In this document: in pieces, positions 7,861 through 16,489 of the stretch
Layout: every line of letters begins with the position of its first letter
Position numbering within the stretch: position 1 is the first letter of the stretch
DNA from: Arcticibacter svalbardensis MN12-7
Lineage (GTDB): Bacteria; Bacteroidota; Bacteroidia; Sphingobacteriales; Sphingobacteriaceae
DNA length: 36,740 nucleotides
NCBI RefSeq assembly: GCF_000403135.1
Contig: NZ_AQPN01000068.1
Location: 1-36,740 of the forward strand
Reading direction: 5' to 3'
The notes under the pieces: model-generated
What the model was told of the DNA's origin: nothing
Seen by the model: the letters and a program-made list of their open reading frames with translations, nothing else
The model's database searches: none
Position numbers and translations under genes: made by a program

Positions 7861-9149
7861 GCTGTTTGCATTAAAGGCTTATCTGGGGTAAATTTTATGG
7901 ATTGATTTGTGAAATCAAGATCTATAGAGCTTAGAAAAAATAATGCCCAAAAGAAATTAAACCGAAAATAGGTCTCACTAAAGGCTAAAACTAAGATCGT
8001 AATCAAAGCGCAGGAGGCTATCCACTTTTGTTGAGCTCCGAATTGATTAACTTGTTCAAATGCTTTTTTGAGCATAGCGACGTAAAAGACGAAACAAGGG
8101 ATTCCCAGGCGCACTAATTGATCGGTTATTCCATTATTTCTTAATACTTCTTTATCAACTGTTCCAATGCGGGTCATTGGATGAGAACCTCTGCCGAATA
8201 ATAAGTAAACCGTCTTTTCAAATAACTCTTTGATATCTAAATACGCACTAGCCATTCGCGTGTCTCCACCTTTCAACAATACATCTATTTGAATATTATC
8301 AATTTCAATCTGAATCTTTTTCCCCAGAAAACTCAGGCTAAAGAACAAGATGACGAAGGTTACGGCACCAAATAATAAGGTGAATAGTTTCATCACCATG
8401 GATTTGATTTTAATGTAATAGTAGAGCATGATAAATATTAAAATGCTGATGTAGGCTGTGGTCGAAAACGTCGTGATAATAGCTAACATTAATATGCAGT
8501 TTTTCCAGGAAAACATTTTATTGTCTAACAGCACGTTAAACATGATTGACAAGACAAGAAATCCACCAAAGGCACCTGGTTCCCAAAATGGACCGCTGTT
8601 TCTTACCAGCATTAAAAAATCGCCAGGAAAATTTAAAAAGAAGATGTTGTGAGCAACACTTTTAAAATTATAAAACATGACTTCTGTTTCATAATGAATA
8701 GGTGATTTGCTGATATAGAAATTATAGATATTGAAATTAATTAAAATAGGAATAAACAGAACCAGGGCAATAACAGTGAACCACAACATTAACCTTTGAA
8801 AGATGTATACGAAGTCTATTCCTAATGTAGCAATGCTAAAAGCACCCGCAAAAATCAGCATACTTTGATAGGCAAATGTGGTAATATACATGCTTCCAAA
8901 ATATAAAGTTTGAATAAGCAATAACAGACAAAAAGTGCTGATTAACAAATAAAACCTTCCTGTGATCGTTTTTCTCCAAAACACAAATCCCCCCATAGCC
9001 AGTATTAATGTGATGATATCACCTGTTTTTCCTTGAAAAAGAGGAAACCCGGAAGTGGAAAGCAATGCAAATACTAAGATGTGTTTATAGCAGTTCTCGA
9101 AACTTAATTGGTCTGTATCTCTTGTAATATTCTCCATATTGATGATCAA
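7857..9149 (-). CDS. O-antigen/capsule polymerase-like membrane protein (Wzy type)
   Basis: A 430-residue polytopic membrane protein with roughly ten to twelve hydrophobic segments from residue 25 to the C-terminus. There is a longer soluble loop between about residues 285 and 330, in the position of the large periplasmic loop of Wzy/WaaL proteins. No catalytic motif can be read, which is normal because Wzy proteins diverge strongly. The call rests on topology, size, the NSGPFWEPGAFGGFL segment near 180-195 that recurs in bacterial O-antigen polymerase-like proteins, and the position between a flippase/export set and glycosyltransferases. It would polymerise repeat units at the periplasmic face. 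It overlaps its neighbours by 4 bp on each side. An O-antigen ligase is the main alternative. Confidence 0.78.
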   Translation of the reverse strand: MIINMENITRDTDQLSFENCYKHILVFALLSTSGFPLFQGKTGDIITLILAMGGFVFWRKTITGRFYLLISTFCLLLLIQTLYFGSMYITTFAYQSMLIFAGAFSIATLGIDFVYIFQRLMLWFTVIALVLFIPILINFNIYNFYISKSPIHYETEVMFYNFKSVAHNIFFLNFPGDFLMLVRNSGPFWEPGAFGGFLVLSIMFNVLLDNKMFSWKNCILMLAIITTFSTTAYISILIFIMLYYYIKIKSMVMKLFTLLFGAVTFVILFFSLSFLGKKIQIEIDNIQIDVLLKGGDTRMASAYLDIKELFEKTVYLLFGRGSHPMTRIGTVDKEVLRNNGITDQLVRLGIPCFVFYVAMLKKAFEQVNQFGAQQKWIASCALITILVLAFSETYFRFNFFWALFFLSSIDLDFTNQSIKFTPDKPLMQTA

Positions 9150-9976
9150 GAATATGCTTCAATAAATTTGATCCAAAAGGATCGGTTATAAGTCTCCCAT
9201 GCGTGGCAACCAAAAGGTAATTGATTATTGTTCATTTTGAATAACTCATCCGGCATCACTTCAAAGCTGAATTTCATTGCAGTTTGAGGTTGAGCTACTT
9301 TAAACCATGGAAAAAATTTTGGAACCACTCTTCCATAGAACTCATCTTCCCAACCAACAAAATTCCTAATATATTTAATAGCTGTATTGGCCAGAATGTT
9401 GTCTTGTAGTAGTGGATATTTTTTAGGATTGTATTTATTATTTATATAATGTGCCAATTTGTGAAATTGTACAAAATAACGTTTGCTAGCAATCTTTCGA
9501 AATGACTGTACCTTTCTTAATGAAAATCCGCCATTTCCTGAACCATTAAACTCAAGGGGGAAGGAAGGTTGATTTGTTCCTTTAAACCATGGTGCCCCAA
9601 TATAATCGTATCCTTGATTACACCAGTAATCTAAATCATCATTAAAGACAAATGCGTCTAATTGATGAATTAAAATATAATCGAAATCTAAAAAACTATC
9701 ATAAAAAACCTTTGATAAGCATAATCTATTATAACTACTATGTCCGTTAAAATATTTTTTTTGAAATAGGATACATTTGATTTCAAGGGGAGCCATGAAA
9801 TCTAAATATGCTTTTGGATTGAATTGTACGCCATGCATAAATATAATAGGTCGCCCGCTCAATACCTCAGATACCCTTTTAAGTGATTTTATTTCCATTT
9901 CGGAACACGTTTCAAAGGGTTTATATACAGGAATTACTATGGCAACTTTTCCAGGATAAACATTTCCTAAACTCAT
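9146..9976 (-). CDS. DUF5672 family putative glycosyltransferase
   Basis: A 276-residue soluble protein with the DUF5672 hallmarks. AIVIPVYKP (13-21) resembles the first strand of a GT-A fold. YNRLCLSKVFYDSFLDFDYI and ILIHQLDAFVF place an acidic pair where a DXD motif would be. YDYIGAPWF and NGSGNGGFSLRK follow in the usual order. The family is found in polysaccharide clusters and is presumed to transfer sugars, but its chemistry is not established to my knowledge. The gene starts at ATG 9976, 23 bp after the flippase gene, and its end overlaps the polymerase gene by 4 bp. Confidence 0.85.
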   Translation of the reverse strand: MSLGNVYPGKVAIVIPVYKPFETCSEMEIKSLKRVSEVLSGRPIIFMHGVQFNPKAYLDFMAPLEIKCILFQKKYFNGHSSYNRLCLSKVFYDSFLDFDYILIHQLDAFVFNDDLDYWCNQGYDYIGAPWFKGTNQPSFPLEFNGSGNGGFSLRKVQSFRKIASKRYFVQFHKLAHYINNKYNPKKYPLLQDNILANTAIKYIRNFVGWEDEFYGRVVPKFFPWFKVAQPQTAMKFSFEVMPDELFKMNNNQLPFGCHAWETYNRSFWIKFIEAYS

Positions 9977-9999
9977 ATGGCTTATTTTGCTGTTAAATA

Positions 10000-11370
10000 T
10001 TATACAGTTGTTAGATCAGCAGTAACTTTTTCTGCCATCTTGATTTTTAGTATATGGTATGATTGAATGGAAAGAATTAATGAGCTAGGGATCATACACA
10101 GTATATTGGCTATACATATTGTAGCTATCCCCCAATCTGTATTTTTAGCTAAGTATATAGTTAATGGAATATTGACAACGCCTCCGAAGACAGCAGCATA
10201 GAGCTGCAATTTTATATTTCCTATTCCATTTAGAAAATAAGAAAAGACATCATTAAATCCAATTTGAAAATTATACATGATCAATGAAACAACGAATATA
10301 GGAGTGACATATATGACATTACCCAACCACAATTTTAATACAGGAGCGTAAAGATAAAATAGAATAACACTGCCAAATAAAAGAAGAATATTAATTAAGG
10401 TCATCTTTATTATCGTGTTTTTTATCCACTTATAATCCTTTTGGTACCAGGCATTTGTGTATGCGCCCCATAATGGTGTGAGTAGAATATTAAAGGCAAG
10501 TAAAGTACTGCCATAATATTTAGAAACAATGTTGAAAGTAGTTACATCCTGCATCGTATACAAATTAGCAATCAAGAAATTTGATGTTGATAAGATGATG
10601 ACTGCTATTAATTGTAATAAGAAAAATTGAAAACCTAATCCTAATAAATCATTTTTTAATTTATAATCTATATAACTTCTTTTAGGCGATAACCATTTGT
10701 ATTTGGTTCTAAAGAGAATAAAAGTATAGATCATCAATAGCAAAACAGGGACACCACATATGCAAAATATAATAATGTAGAAGCTTATGATATTTAAAGT
10801 ATAAAAAATATAAATAATAATTAATGTGATAAAGCTGGATATTGGAAGTATAGAATCGCTCAGGTAGGACTTTTGATCAGCCAGTAAAACCACATTTATA
10901 AGCTGTAATATAAACCGAACAATAAATAAAGCAATAATAACATACATACATTGGTTTAAATTATGCACGTCAACCATTTGTAAGTTTAAAAACGAATACC
11001 AGTTAATAAAGGGAGCCAGACAGCTGTAAATAACCAGCACACCTAAAAAAATCAGTGTGATAAAAAAATACGCTGTACTTACATATTTCTTTGCCAATTC
11101 CTTTTTGTTTTCAGCAATGCATTTTCCCAATTTATTACGTAATCCATTCCCAATTCCTACATCAAAGAAGGAGATCCAATTTACAATAGAAGTTATAGTT
11201 AAAATAATACCATACTCTTTTGCTGTTACTGCTTTTAAACATAAAGGGACCAGAATAAAGGATACTGATATAGAGAAGATCTTAAAAAAGGAAGATATAA
11301 AACTATTGTACAATAAATTATTCGTCCGGCTTGTTCTAATAGGTATTTTGCTGAATATACTAAGGATCAT
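10000..11370 (-). CDS. Polysaccharide flippase (Wzx/MATE-like, MVF superfamily)
   Basis: A membrane protein of 456 residues with about twelve to fourteen hydrophobic segments. The N-terminal part (NSFISSFFKIFSISVSFILV, then VTAKEYGIILTITSIVNW and FDVGIGNGLRNKL) has the typical layout of Wzx-like lipopolysaccharide and capsule flippases. Its job is to move the undecaprenyl-linked repeat unit across the inner membrane. The start was set at ATG 11370: the longer frame starts at TTG 11418 and adds 16 polar residues before the first natural position. It lies 95 bp after the Wzc-like gene and 23 bp before the DUF5672 gene. The FDVGIGNGLRN segment is typical of the variant found in Bacteroidota. Confidence 0.88.
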   Translation of the reverse strand: MILSIFSKIPIRTSRTNNLLYNSFISSFFKIFSISVSFILVPLCLKAVTAKEYGIILTITSIVNWISFFDVGIGNGLRNKLGKCIAENKKELAKKYVSTAYFFITLIFLGVLVIYSCLAPFINWYSFLNLQMVDVHNLNQCMYVIIALFIVRFILQLINVVLLADQKSYLSDSILPISSFITLIIIYIFYTLNIISFYIIIFCICGVPVLLLMIYTFILFRTKYKWLSPKRSYIDYKLKNDLLGLGFQFFLLQLIAVIILSTSNFLIANLYTMQDVTTFNIVSKYYGSTLLAFNILLTPLWGAYTNAWYQKDYKWIKNTIIKMTLINILLLFGSVILFYLYAPVLKLWLGNVIYVTPIFVVSLIMYNFQIGFNDVFSYFLNGIGNIKLQLYAAVFGGVVNIPLTIYLAKNTDWGIATICIANILCMIPSSLILSIQSYHILKIKMAEKVTADLTTV

Positions 11371-11465
11371 CTTATGTGCTTTTTGTCCGTTTGAATCTCT
11401 ATTTGTCTTTCCGCACAAGTTGAGAGGAGGTGATTCTCGTTTATGTAATTCCTTTGCAATAGCGC

Positions 11466-13772
11466 TTAGGAATACCCGTATTTTTTATACCCATATCCAT
11501 AGTTTGTACTACTGGATCCATTGAATATAATATTCACATTTGGTAAGCGCTGCTGCTCATTGAGTGTATTGATGTAATCCAGTTCTGCCTTGTTTGTATA
11601 GGACTGCCGAACCACATACAGGGTTACATCAACAAAGCGGGTAAGCAACAATACATCAGTCACCAGACGCATTGGAGGGCTATCAATGATGATGTGTTCA
11701 TAATTATTTTTCAAGTAAACCATTAATTCTTCCAGTCGGTAACTTTCTAATAGCTCTGGTGGATTTTGGGATACCGGACCACATGTTATAATGCTCAGAT
11801 GAGGCAGTGTAGCTGAGCTTTGAATAATCTCTTCTTGACTGCAATTTCCATTTAAATAAGTGGTTACGCCTGGATGAGTTGACGGTAATTTAAATAGATC
11901 AACAAACTTCGGCTTGCGCAGATCCATTTCCAGAATTATTGTTTTCTTACCTGAAAATGCTAATGCACTGCTTAAATTAACGCTTACAAAGCTTTTACCC
12001 TCACCTGGAACACTTGACGTTACTAAAGTTACCTTACCACTTTTATTATTTGTTTGAAGGTAATAGAGGTTGGTACGCAATGATTTAAATTGTTCATTAA
12101 TGGCAAAAGTGCTTTCAGAATTAAAGCCAATTAGCTGTTTGCTTTTTTGAAAGGAAAGCTCGGATAAGATAGGAATGGGTGTAGCTGCATATATTTCGTG
12201 TGTTGTTAATATATTATTGCTTAAAATATTTTTCGCTACAAAGAATGCTGCAGGTAATCCCAATCCTAGCATGATTGCAATTCCAATTATAAATGGCACA
12301 TTAGGCCACGTTTTACCTTCAGAATAAGCCTGGTCAATTACCCTGTCATTAGCCAATGTAGAGGCATAATTTACAGAAACCTCTTCTCGCTTTTGCAAGA
12401 GGTAGATATACAGATTTTCTTTAGTGGATTGTTGTCTTTTAATGCTAACGAATTGACGCTCCTGAACAGGGATATTCTTAATTGAAGATTCAAAACGTGC
12501 ATTACGTGATTCTAAATTGGCCCTCTGATTTAGTAAAGATGATTTTATATTACTTACATTATCTCTTAGTGCTCCTCTGGTTGTCGCTATTTGCTTATTA
12601 ATGATTTCAAAATCTGGATTAGTTTCCGGTGTAGTCGCCGAAAGCTTATCGTGCTCTAGCTGAAGATCTGATAATTTTTCAATTAAGCTATTTAAACCAG
12701 GATCTACAATTCCTAATGTGGCAGGCAATTTACCATGATTTCCAGGGGTTTTAACATACCTTTCTATCCCATTGATTACACTTAATTGAACATCAACTTC
12801 ATTTAAACGATTGTCGTTGGTTTGTTGGTTTTCAAGATCAACTTTAGTTACCGAACTGATATCAGGCATTGCCTGACTACTTTTAAAACCTTCTAAATTC
12901 TTTTCTGCTTCAGTCAGCTGACCTGATAACAAGGCAAGTCTATCATCCAAAAACTGTAAAGCCTTTTGAGCTTCGCGTTGTTTATAGTTCATAGATGCTG
13001 TATTGTAAACTACAATAAGATGATCAAGAAAATCAATTCCTCGTTGTTCTATCTGATCTTTAATAGTTAAGCTTACCGCCGACGTTAATTTGTTAACCAG
13101 ATTAACATCTATTGCCTTCCTGTATTGTAAAGCCAGCGCCCCCTGATCCAATATCTTTATTCTAAAATCTTTAGACTCATCTGGATAAGAATTTCGAATT
13201 AAAGCAAGTTTCCAGGTTCCCCAACTACTTGTAATTGCTGAATTATAAGCGTATTCCTTCTTCTCTCCACCTGGTAATTTTAAATAGAATGAATCTTTAT
13301 CCTTTAAGCTTAGTTCAACCTCTGGCGCAACTTTATAATGCCCTGCTTTGATGAGCGTAAACTTGACCGGATTAGTTTTATAAATATCTTTATACCACAA
13401 TCCTTTCTTTTGCTGATAAACTACCCATAATTGCATGTCGTTGATTACCTGCCCGATCAGCTGTTTTGATCTAATAATCTCTATTTCGTTTTCAACGATT
13501 TTTAACGACTGCGTTAAATCAAGCTCATGGAGTACTGATTGCTGGTTGGGATTTCTTGTTTCATCTTTAATTAATATCGTAGCATTAATTTCATAAGCAG
13601 GTTTTGCAACTTGCAGATATAGAAATGCACCAGCCAGAGCTAATAGTAAGGTGATACTTAATATCCGCCAGTGAGTAAAAACTTCGACCAGAGTGTGCTT
13701 AATATCAAAACCTTTACTTTTCTGATGCACAACTGTATTTGAACCTAGTAGATTGGTGGAATTCTGCATCAT
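11466..13772 (-). CDS. Polysaccharide co-polymerase / BY-type tyrosine kinase (Wzc-like)
   Basis: A 768-residue fused chain-length regulator and tyrosine kinase. It has an N-terminal Wzz domain with a first membrane helix (ILSITLLLALAGAFLYL) and a long periplasmic coiled-coil section ending in a GNVR-like region. A second membrane helix follows (VPFIIGIAIMLGLGLPAAFF), then a C-terminal kinase: Walker A VPGEGKS (588-594), Walker A' ILEMDLRKP (613-621) and Walker B IIIDSPP (694-700). The tail carries a tyrosine cluster (YGYGYKKYGYS), the usual autophosphorylation site. It controls polymer length and export with the Wza-like lipoprotein, whose gene ends only 4 bp upstream. The start is ATG 13772 (or 13769); the longer frame uses a TTG inside the preceding gene. 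Confidence 0.95.
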   Translation of the reverse strand: MMQNSTNLLGSNTVVHQKSKGFDIKHTLVEVFTHWRILSITLLLALAGAFLYLQVAKPAYEINATILIKDETRNPNQQSVLHELDLTQSLKIVENEIEIIRSKQLIGQVINDMQLWVVYQQKKGLWYKDIYKTNPVKFTLIKAGHYKVAPEVELSLKDKDSFYLKLPGGEKKEYAYNSAITSSWGTWKLALIRNSYPDESKDFRIKILDQGALALQYRKAIDVNLVNKLTSAVSLTIKDQIEQRGIDFLDHLIVVYNTASMNYKQREAQKALQFLDDRLALLSGQLTEAEKNLEGFKSSQAMPDISSVTKVDLENQQTNDNRLNEVDVQLSVINGIERYVKTPGNHGKLPATLGIVDPGLNSLIEKLSDLQLEHDKLSATTPETNPDFEIINKQIATTRGALRDNVSNIKSSLLNQRANLESRNARFESSIKNIPVQERQFVSIKRQQSTKENLYIYLLQKREEVSVNYASTLANDRVIDQAYSEGKTWPNVPFIIGIAIMLGLGLPAAFFVAKNILSNNILTTHEIYAATPIPILSELSFQKSKQLIGFNSESTFAINEQFKSLRTNLYYLQTNNKSGKVTLVTSSVPGEGKSFVSVNLSSALAFSGKKTIILEMDLRKPKFVDLFKLPSTHPGVTTYLNGNCSQEEIIQSSATLPHLSIITCGPVSQNPPELLESYRLEELMVYLKNNYEHIIIDSPPMRLVTDVLLLTRFVDVTLYVVRQSYTNKAELDYINTLNEQQRLPNVNIIFNGSSSTNYGYGYKKYGYS

Positions 13773-13776
13773 AATT

Positions 13777-14553
13777 TTATCGGTACAAGTTTGATAGAAC
13801 AATTGCTATAATAGATAGTCCTGATAGTACAAGTGTGGCTGTTCGATAACCACGATCAACTGTTGCGTATTTTGTGCGGTCTGGCTGCACATAGATCTCA
13901 TCGTTATTCTTTAAGTAATAATAGGGGGAATTGAATATGTTTTTTGACGTCAAATCAAGTCTTACAAATTTTCGCTTTCCGTTCTCTGTTCTGATAATTA
14001 AAACATTCGTACGTTTTGCGGTAATGTTCAAATCACCAGCCATACTTATCGCCTGTGTGATGGTCGTATGTTCATTCTGTAAGGTATAAACATCTGGTCT
14101 TAAAACATCCCCTAAGACTGAAACATTGAAATTAACAATCCTTATGTTTACCACAGGATCCTTATAATAAGTTAATAACAATGTGTTAAGCTTATCGCGC
14201 AGCTGTAATGTGGTTAAGCCAGCTGCTGGCAATGTGCCAATTAACGGTAAATGAATATTCCCATTTTCATCAACAGGATATCCAATTAAGGGATTATCCG
14301 GAGCAACTGTAAAATTACCCTTAACATTACTCAGGTTATAGTTGAATATCGATGATGATTCAGGGTTCCTGCTAATTACATTAATAGCCAGAATATCGTT
14401 CGCCCGTATGGCAAGTGGCGAATAATTTAATACATTTTGAGTAATGGAATCTTTTTGGGCCAAATCTTGAAAATAAGGTATGGTTTTATATGAACCACAT
14501 GAAGTTAACATCAAGAGTAAGATGAAGGAGTAATTAATACTTAGTTTGGGCAT
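13777..14553 (-). CDS. Polysaccharide export outer-membrane lipoprotein (Wza/OPX-like)
   Basis: A 258-residue lipoprotein: a short hydrophobic signal (ILLLMLTSCG) places the lipidated cysteine at residue 19. The poly-export domain is shown by DILAINVISRNPE and YPVDENGNIHLPLIGTLP, followed by an SLBB-type domain (VSVLGDVLRPDVYTL). A C-terminal hydrophobic stretch (TATLVLSGLSIIAIVLSNLY) follows, typical of Bacteroidota members. It should form or line the outer-membrane channel for the polymer. It is the first gene of the minus-strand locus. Upstream lies an 886-bp gap in which the regulatory signals for the locus must be, including a TAATTTTG box only a few bases before the start. Confidence 0.93.
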   Translation of the reverse strand: MPKLSINYSFILLLMLTSCGSYKTIPYFQDLAQKDSITQNVLNYSPLAIRANDILAINVISRNPESSSIFNYNLSNVKGNFTVAPDNPLIGYPVDENGNIHLPLIGTLPAAGLTTLQLRDKLNTLLLTYYKDPVVNIRIVNFNVSVLGDVLRPDVYTLQNEHTTITQAISMAGDLNITAKRTNVLIIRTENGKRKFVRLDLTSKNIFNSPYYYLKNNDEIYVQPDRTKYATVDRGYRTATLVLSGLSIIAIVLSNLYR

Positions 14554-14558
14554 CTAAT

Positions 14559-14566
14559 CAAAATTA
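14559..14566 (-). promoter_or_regulatory. Possible -7 element upstream of the polysaccharide operon
   Basis: On the minus strand this reads TAATTTTG, a full match to the Bacteroidota -7 consensus TAnnTTTG, and it ends 5 bases before the ATG at 14553. No matching TTG box was found at the proper distance. If real, transcription would begin at or next to the start codon. A chance match in AT-rich DNA is quite possible. Confidence 0.3.
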
Positions 14567-15040
14567 AACAGTAAAATTATTTGGTGATTTGGTATTGTTC
14601 AGCAATTTTAACGTCAAATCTTCTAATGTGTAAATAAGATTTGAGCATTTGAGTGAACATAATCGAATTATAATATTCGTTTTTTGGAAGTATTATAGTA
14701 GATGTAGTGTGTGTTTTATTTGCAGTAAAAACAGCTTCGCCATTCCACTTACAGAGTCAATTAAAAACTTTATAAAGTGCATCGCTATATTTTCTTTGTT
14801 TTACCCCTAAAAATCAGAGCGATACTTTATACTTCTAAATTAAGCGATGTTTACGTAAATTTCACTGTTTTTAGAATAAGTACTTAAACTGTAGAGTTTT
14901 ATGAAAGATTACCTTTAATCGGGAAATAAAAGTGTGAAAAATGAGTTTAATTGAGAAATAATAAGATTTTTTTGCAAATTGAAATTCTCAAACTGTGCTA
15001 ATTTCTTGCAAAATATTGCATTTTATTTCTTGTTTATTAA

Positions 15041-15080
15041 GTTAAATACAATTATTACAGGGTAAATAATTGTATTTAAC
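15041..15080. repeat. Perfect 16-bp inverted repeat
   Basis: GTTAAATACAATTATT (15041-15056) and its exact reverse complement (15065-15080) are separated by the 8-base loop ACAGGGTA. It could be a hairpin in an RNA or an operator with two half-sites. No T-run follows directly on either strand, so a simple terminator is unlikely. Confidence 0.75.
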
Positions 15081-15387
15081 CTGCTAAAGCCAGCAATGTT
15101 TTTAAGGTGTTTTTTTTCTAAATATCTCTTGAGAATATTTAATTTCCAAGCTTAATTCAAGGTATTGAAGTACCTGAGACTTAGAGTAAGGTTTTATAAA
15201 AATGCATAACAAAAATAATAGTTTAAATGCATCCAGTTTTAATGATATTCTACCTCAACTGTATGCGAGACATTGTTAATTGCATTAGCTAAAATTTCTT
15301 AAGAATGTAATTTCACAGTATGTTCATAAATGTGTCAGTTACCATATAAGACGAACCCATTGTTGCAGCTAAGCGGTTCACACTTAC

Positions 15388-15405
15388 GGTAAAAAAAATT
15401 TTACC
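15388..15405. promoter_or_regulatory. Inverted repeat upstream of the cheB-like gene
   Basis: GGTAAAA and TTTTACC are separated by four A bases, 35 bases before the ATG at 15440. The position would suit a regulator site or the leader of the transcript. The A/T content makes chance formation possible. Confidence 0.35.
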
Positions 15406-15439
15406 CTTGATTTACTTTTATTTTATATAATTTTATGTT

Positions 15440-16471
15440 ATGCCCAAACTCAAAGCATCTCAAACTCAAGAAGAAAACAAGCATGTTGTTGTTGTCGGTA
15501 CATCTGCCGGAGGTCTCAGTGCACTAATAAAATTAACCAGTCAGATGCAGAAAGATTTTGATGCACCTATATTGGTTGTTCAACACATTTCAGCTGATGC
15601 CACAGGGAATGTACTTCTGGAGGCGCTAAGGAAGAATAGTAACCTGATATGTGAGCATGCAATCAATGGAACTAAACTTCAATCCGGACATCTTTATCTG
15701 GCACCATCCGATCATCATTTAATGATTGCCGATGATGAGAAAATGCTTGTCACTAAAGGGGCCATGGAAAATCGTTCCAGACCTGCAATTGACCCCTTAT
15801 TCCGTTCAGCAGCCGTAGCATTTGGAAATCGTACTATTGGCGTACTTTTAACAGGATATCTAGACGATGGTACCGCAGGCTTAACTGTGATAAAAAAATG
15901 TGGTGGCATCTGCATTGTTCAGGATCCTGCAGAAGCTGACTATCCTGATATGCCACAAAATGCATTAAACCAGATTAAGATAGATTATTGCCTGCCAATT
16001 GCACAAATGGGCGTATTGTTGTCCAAGCTATTATCCCGTAAACCTGGTAAGAGAAAGCCCATTCCGTTGGATATCAGTATTGAAGCTGATATTGCAATGA
16101 GGGTTTTAAGTGATTTACCTTCTGTAAATGCTCTTGGAAAACAAGTACCTTTTAATTGTCCTGGTTGCGGTGGCGTATTATGGTTGATGAATAAAAGTTC
16201 TTCCCTGCGCTATAGGTGTCATACCGGTCATGCCTATACCGCGGCTTCTTTATTAGCGGAGCAATCAAAAAAGATTGAAGAAACAATGTGGACTGCTTTA
16301 AGAATGTTTGAAGAAAGAAAGAATTTACTCACTACTATTGCCGAGAAAGAGAAAGGAGCAGCTGGAAAATCAGCACTTGAGAGGGCAAATTTATCTCAAG
16401 TGCATATCGATCGGATCAGAGCCTTATTACAGGTTAACGATAAAGGCACTTCAAGCGATACACCAATTTAA
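15440..16471 (+). CDS. Orphan CheB-type methylesterase with C-terminal Cys/His motif
   Basis: A 343-residue protein whose first 195 residues form a CheB methylesterase domain without a receiver domain. The catalytic triad is visible: Ser22 in GTSAGG, His49 in VVQHIS and Asp143 in GYLDDGTAG. Residues 238-265 hold a CPGCGG and a YRCHTGH motif (Cys240, Cys243, Cys260, His261, His264) that could bind zinc; a helical tail follows. CheB removes methyl groups from chemoreceptors, but no CheR, CheA or receptor gene is present, so the target may be another signalling protein. This form with the CPxCGG tail is common in Bacteroidota and is annotated simply as CheB. It is transcribed divergently from the polysaccharide locus and converges on the DUF1501 gene with 18 bp between the stops. 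Confidence 0.88.
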   Translation: MPKLKASQTQEENKHVVVVGTSAGGLSALIKLTSQMQKDFDAPILVVQHISADATGNVLLEALRKNSNLICEHAINGTKLQSGHLYLAPSDHHLMIADDEKMLVTKGAMENRSRPAIDPLFRSAAVAFGNRTIGVLLTGYLDDGTAGLTVIKKCGGICIVQDPAEADYPDMPQNALNQIKIDYCLPIAQMGVLLSKLLSRKPGKRKPIPLDISIEADIAMRVLSDLPSVNALGKQVPFNCPGCGGVLWLMNKSSSLRYRCHTGHAYTAASLLAEQSKKIEETMWTALRMFEERKNLLTTIAEKEKGAAGKSALERANLSQVHIDRIRALLQVNDKGTSSDTPI

Positions 16472-16489
16472 TTTATCTCCTCATAACCC

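Larger units (their letters stand above)
14554..15439. other. 886-bp non-coding region between divergent wza-like and cheB-like genes
   Basis: No gene longer than a 25-codon frame (15202-15279, plus strand) is seen here. The region is very AT-rich. It contains a perfect 16-bp inverted repeat (15041-15080), an imperfect one around 15120-15140 (AAATATCTC against GAGAATATTT), and GGTAAAA-N4-TTTTACC just before the cheB-like gene. Because both flanking genes point outward, it must carry the promoters of each. Its length is much more than two promoters need, so a small RNA, several operators or a decayed gene could be present. Confidence 0.6.

Noticed and set aside
11057-11524. A 155-residue frame on the plus strand
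   Set aside because: It lies across the flippase and Wzc-like genes in the opposite strand and has no domain; it is a shadow of well-supported genes.
15202-15279. A 25-codon frame in the large intergenic region
   Set aside because: Too short to support as a gene, with no promoter or ribosome site; noted only in the gap entry.
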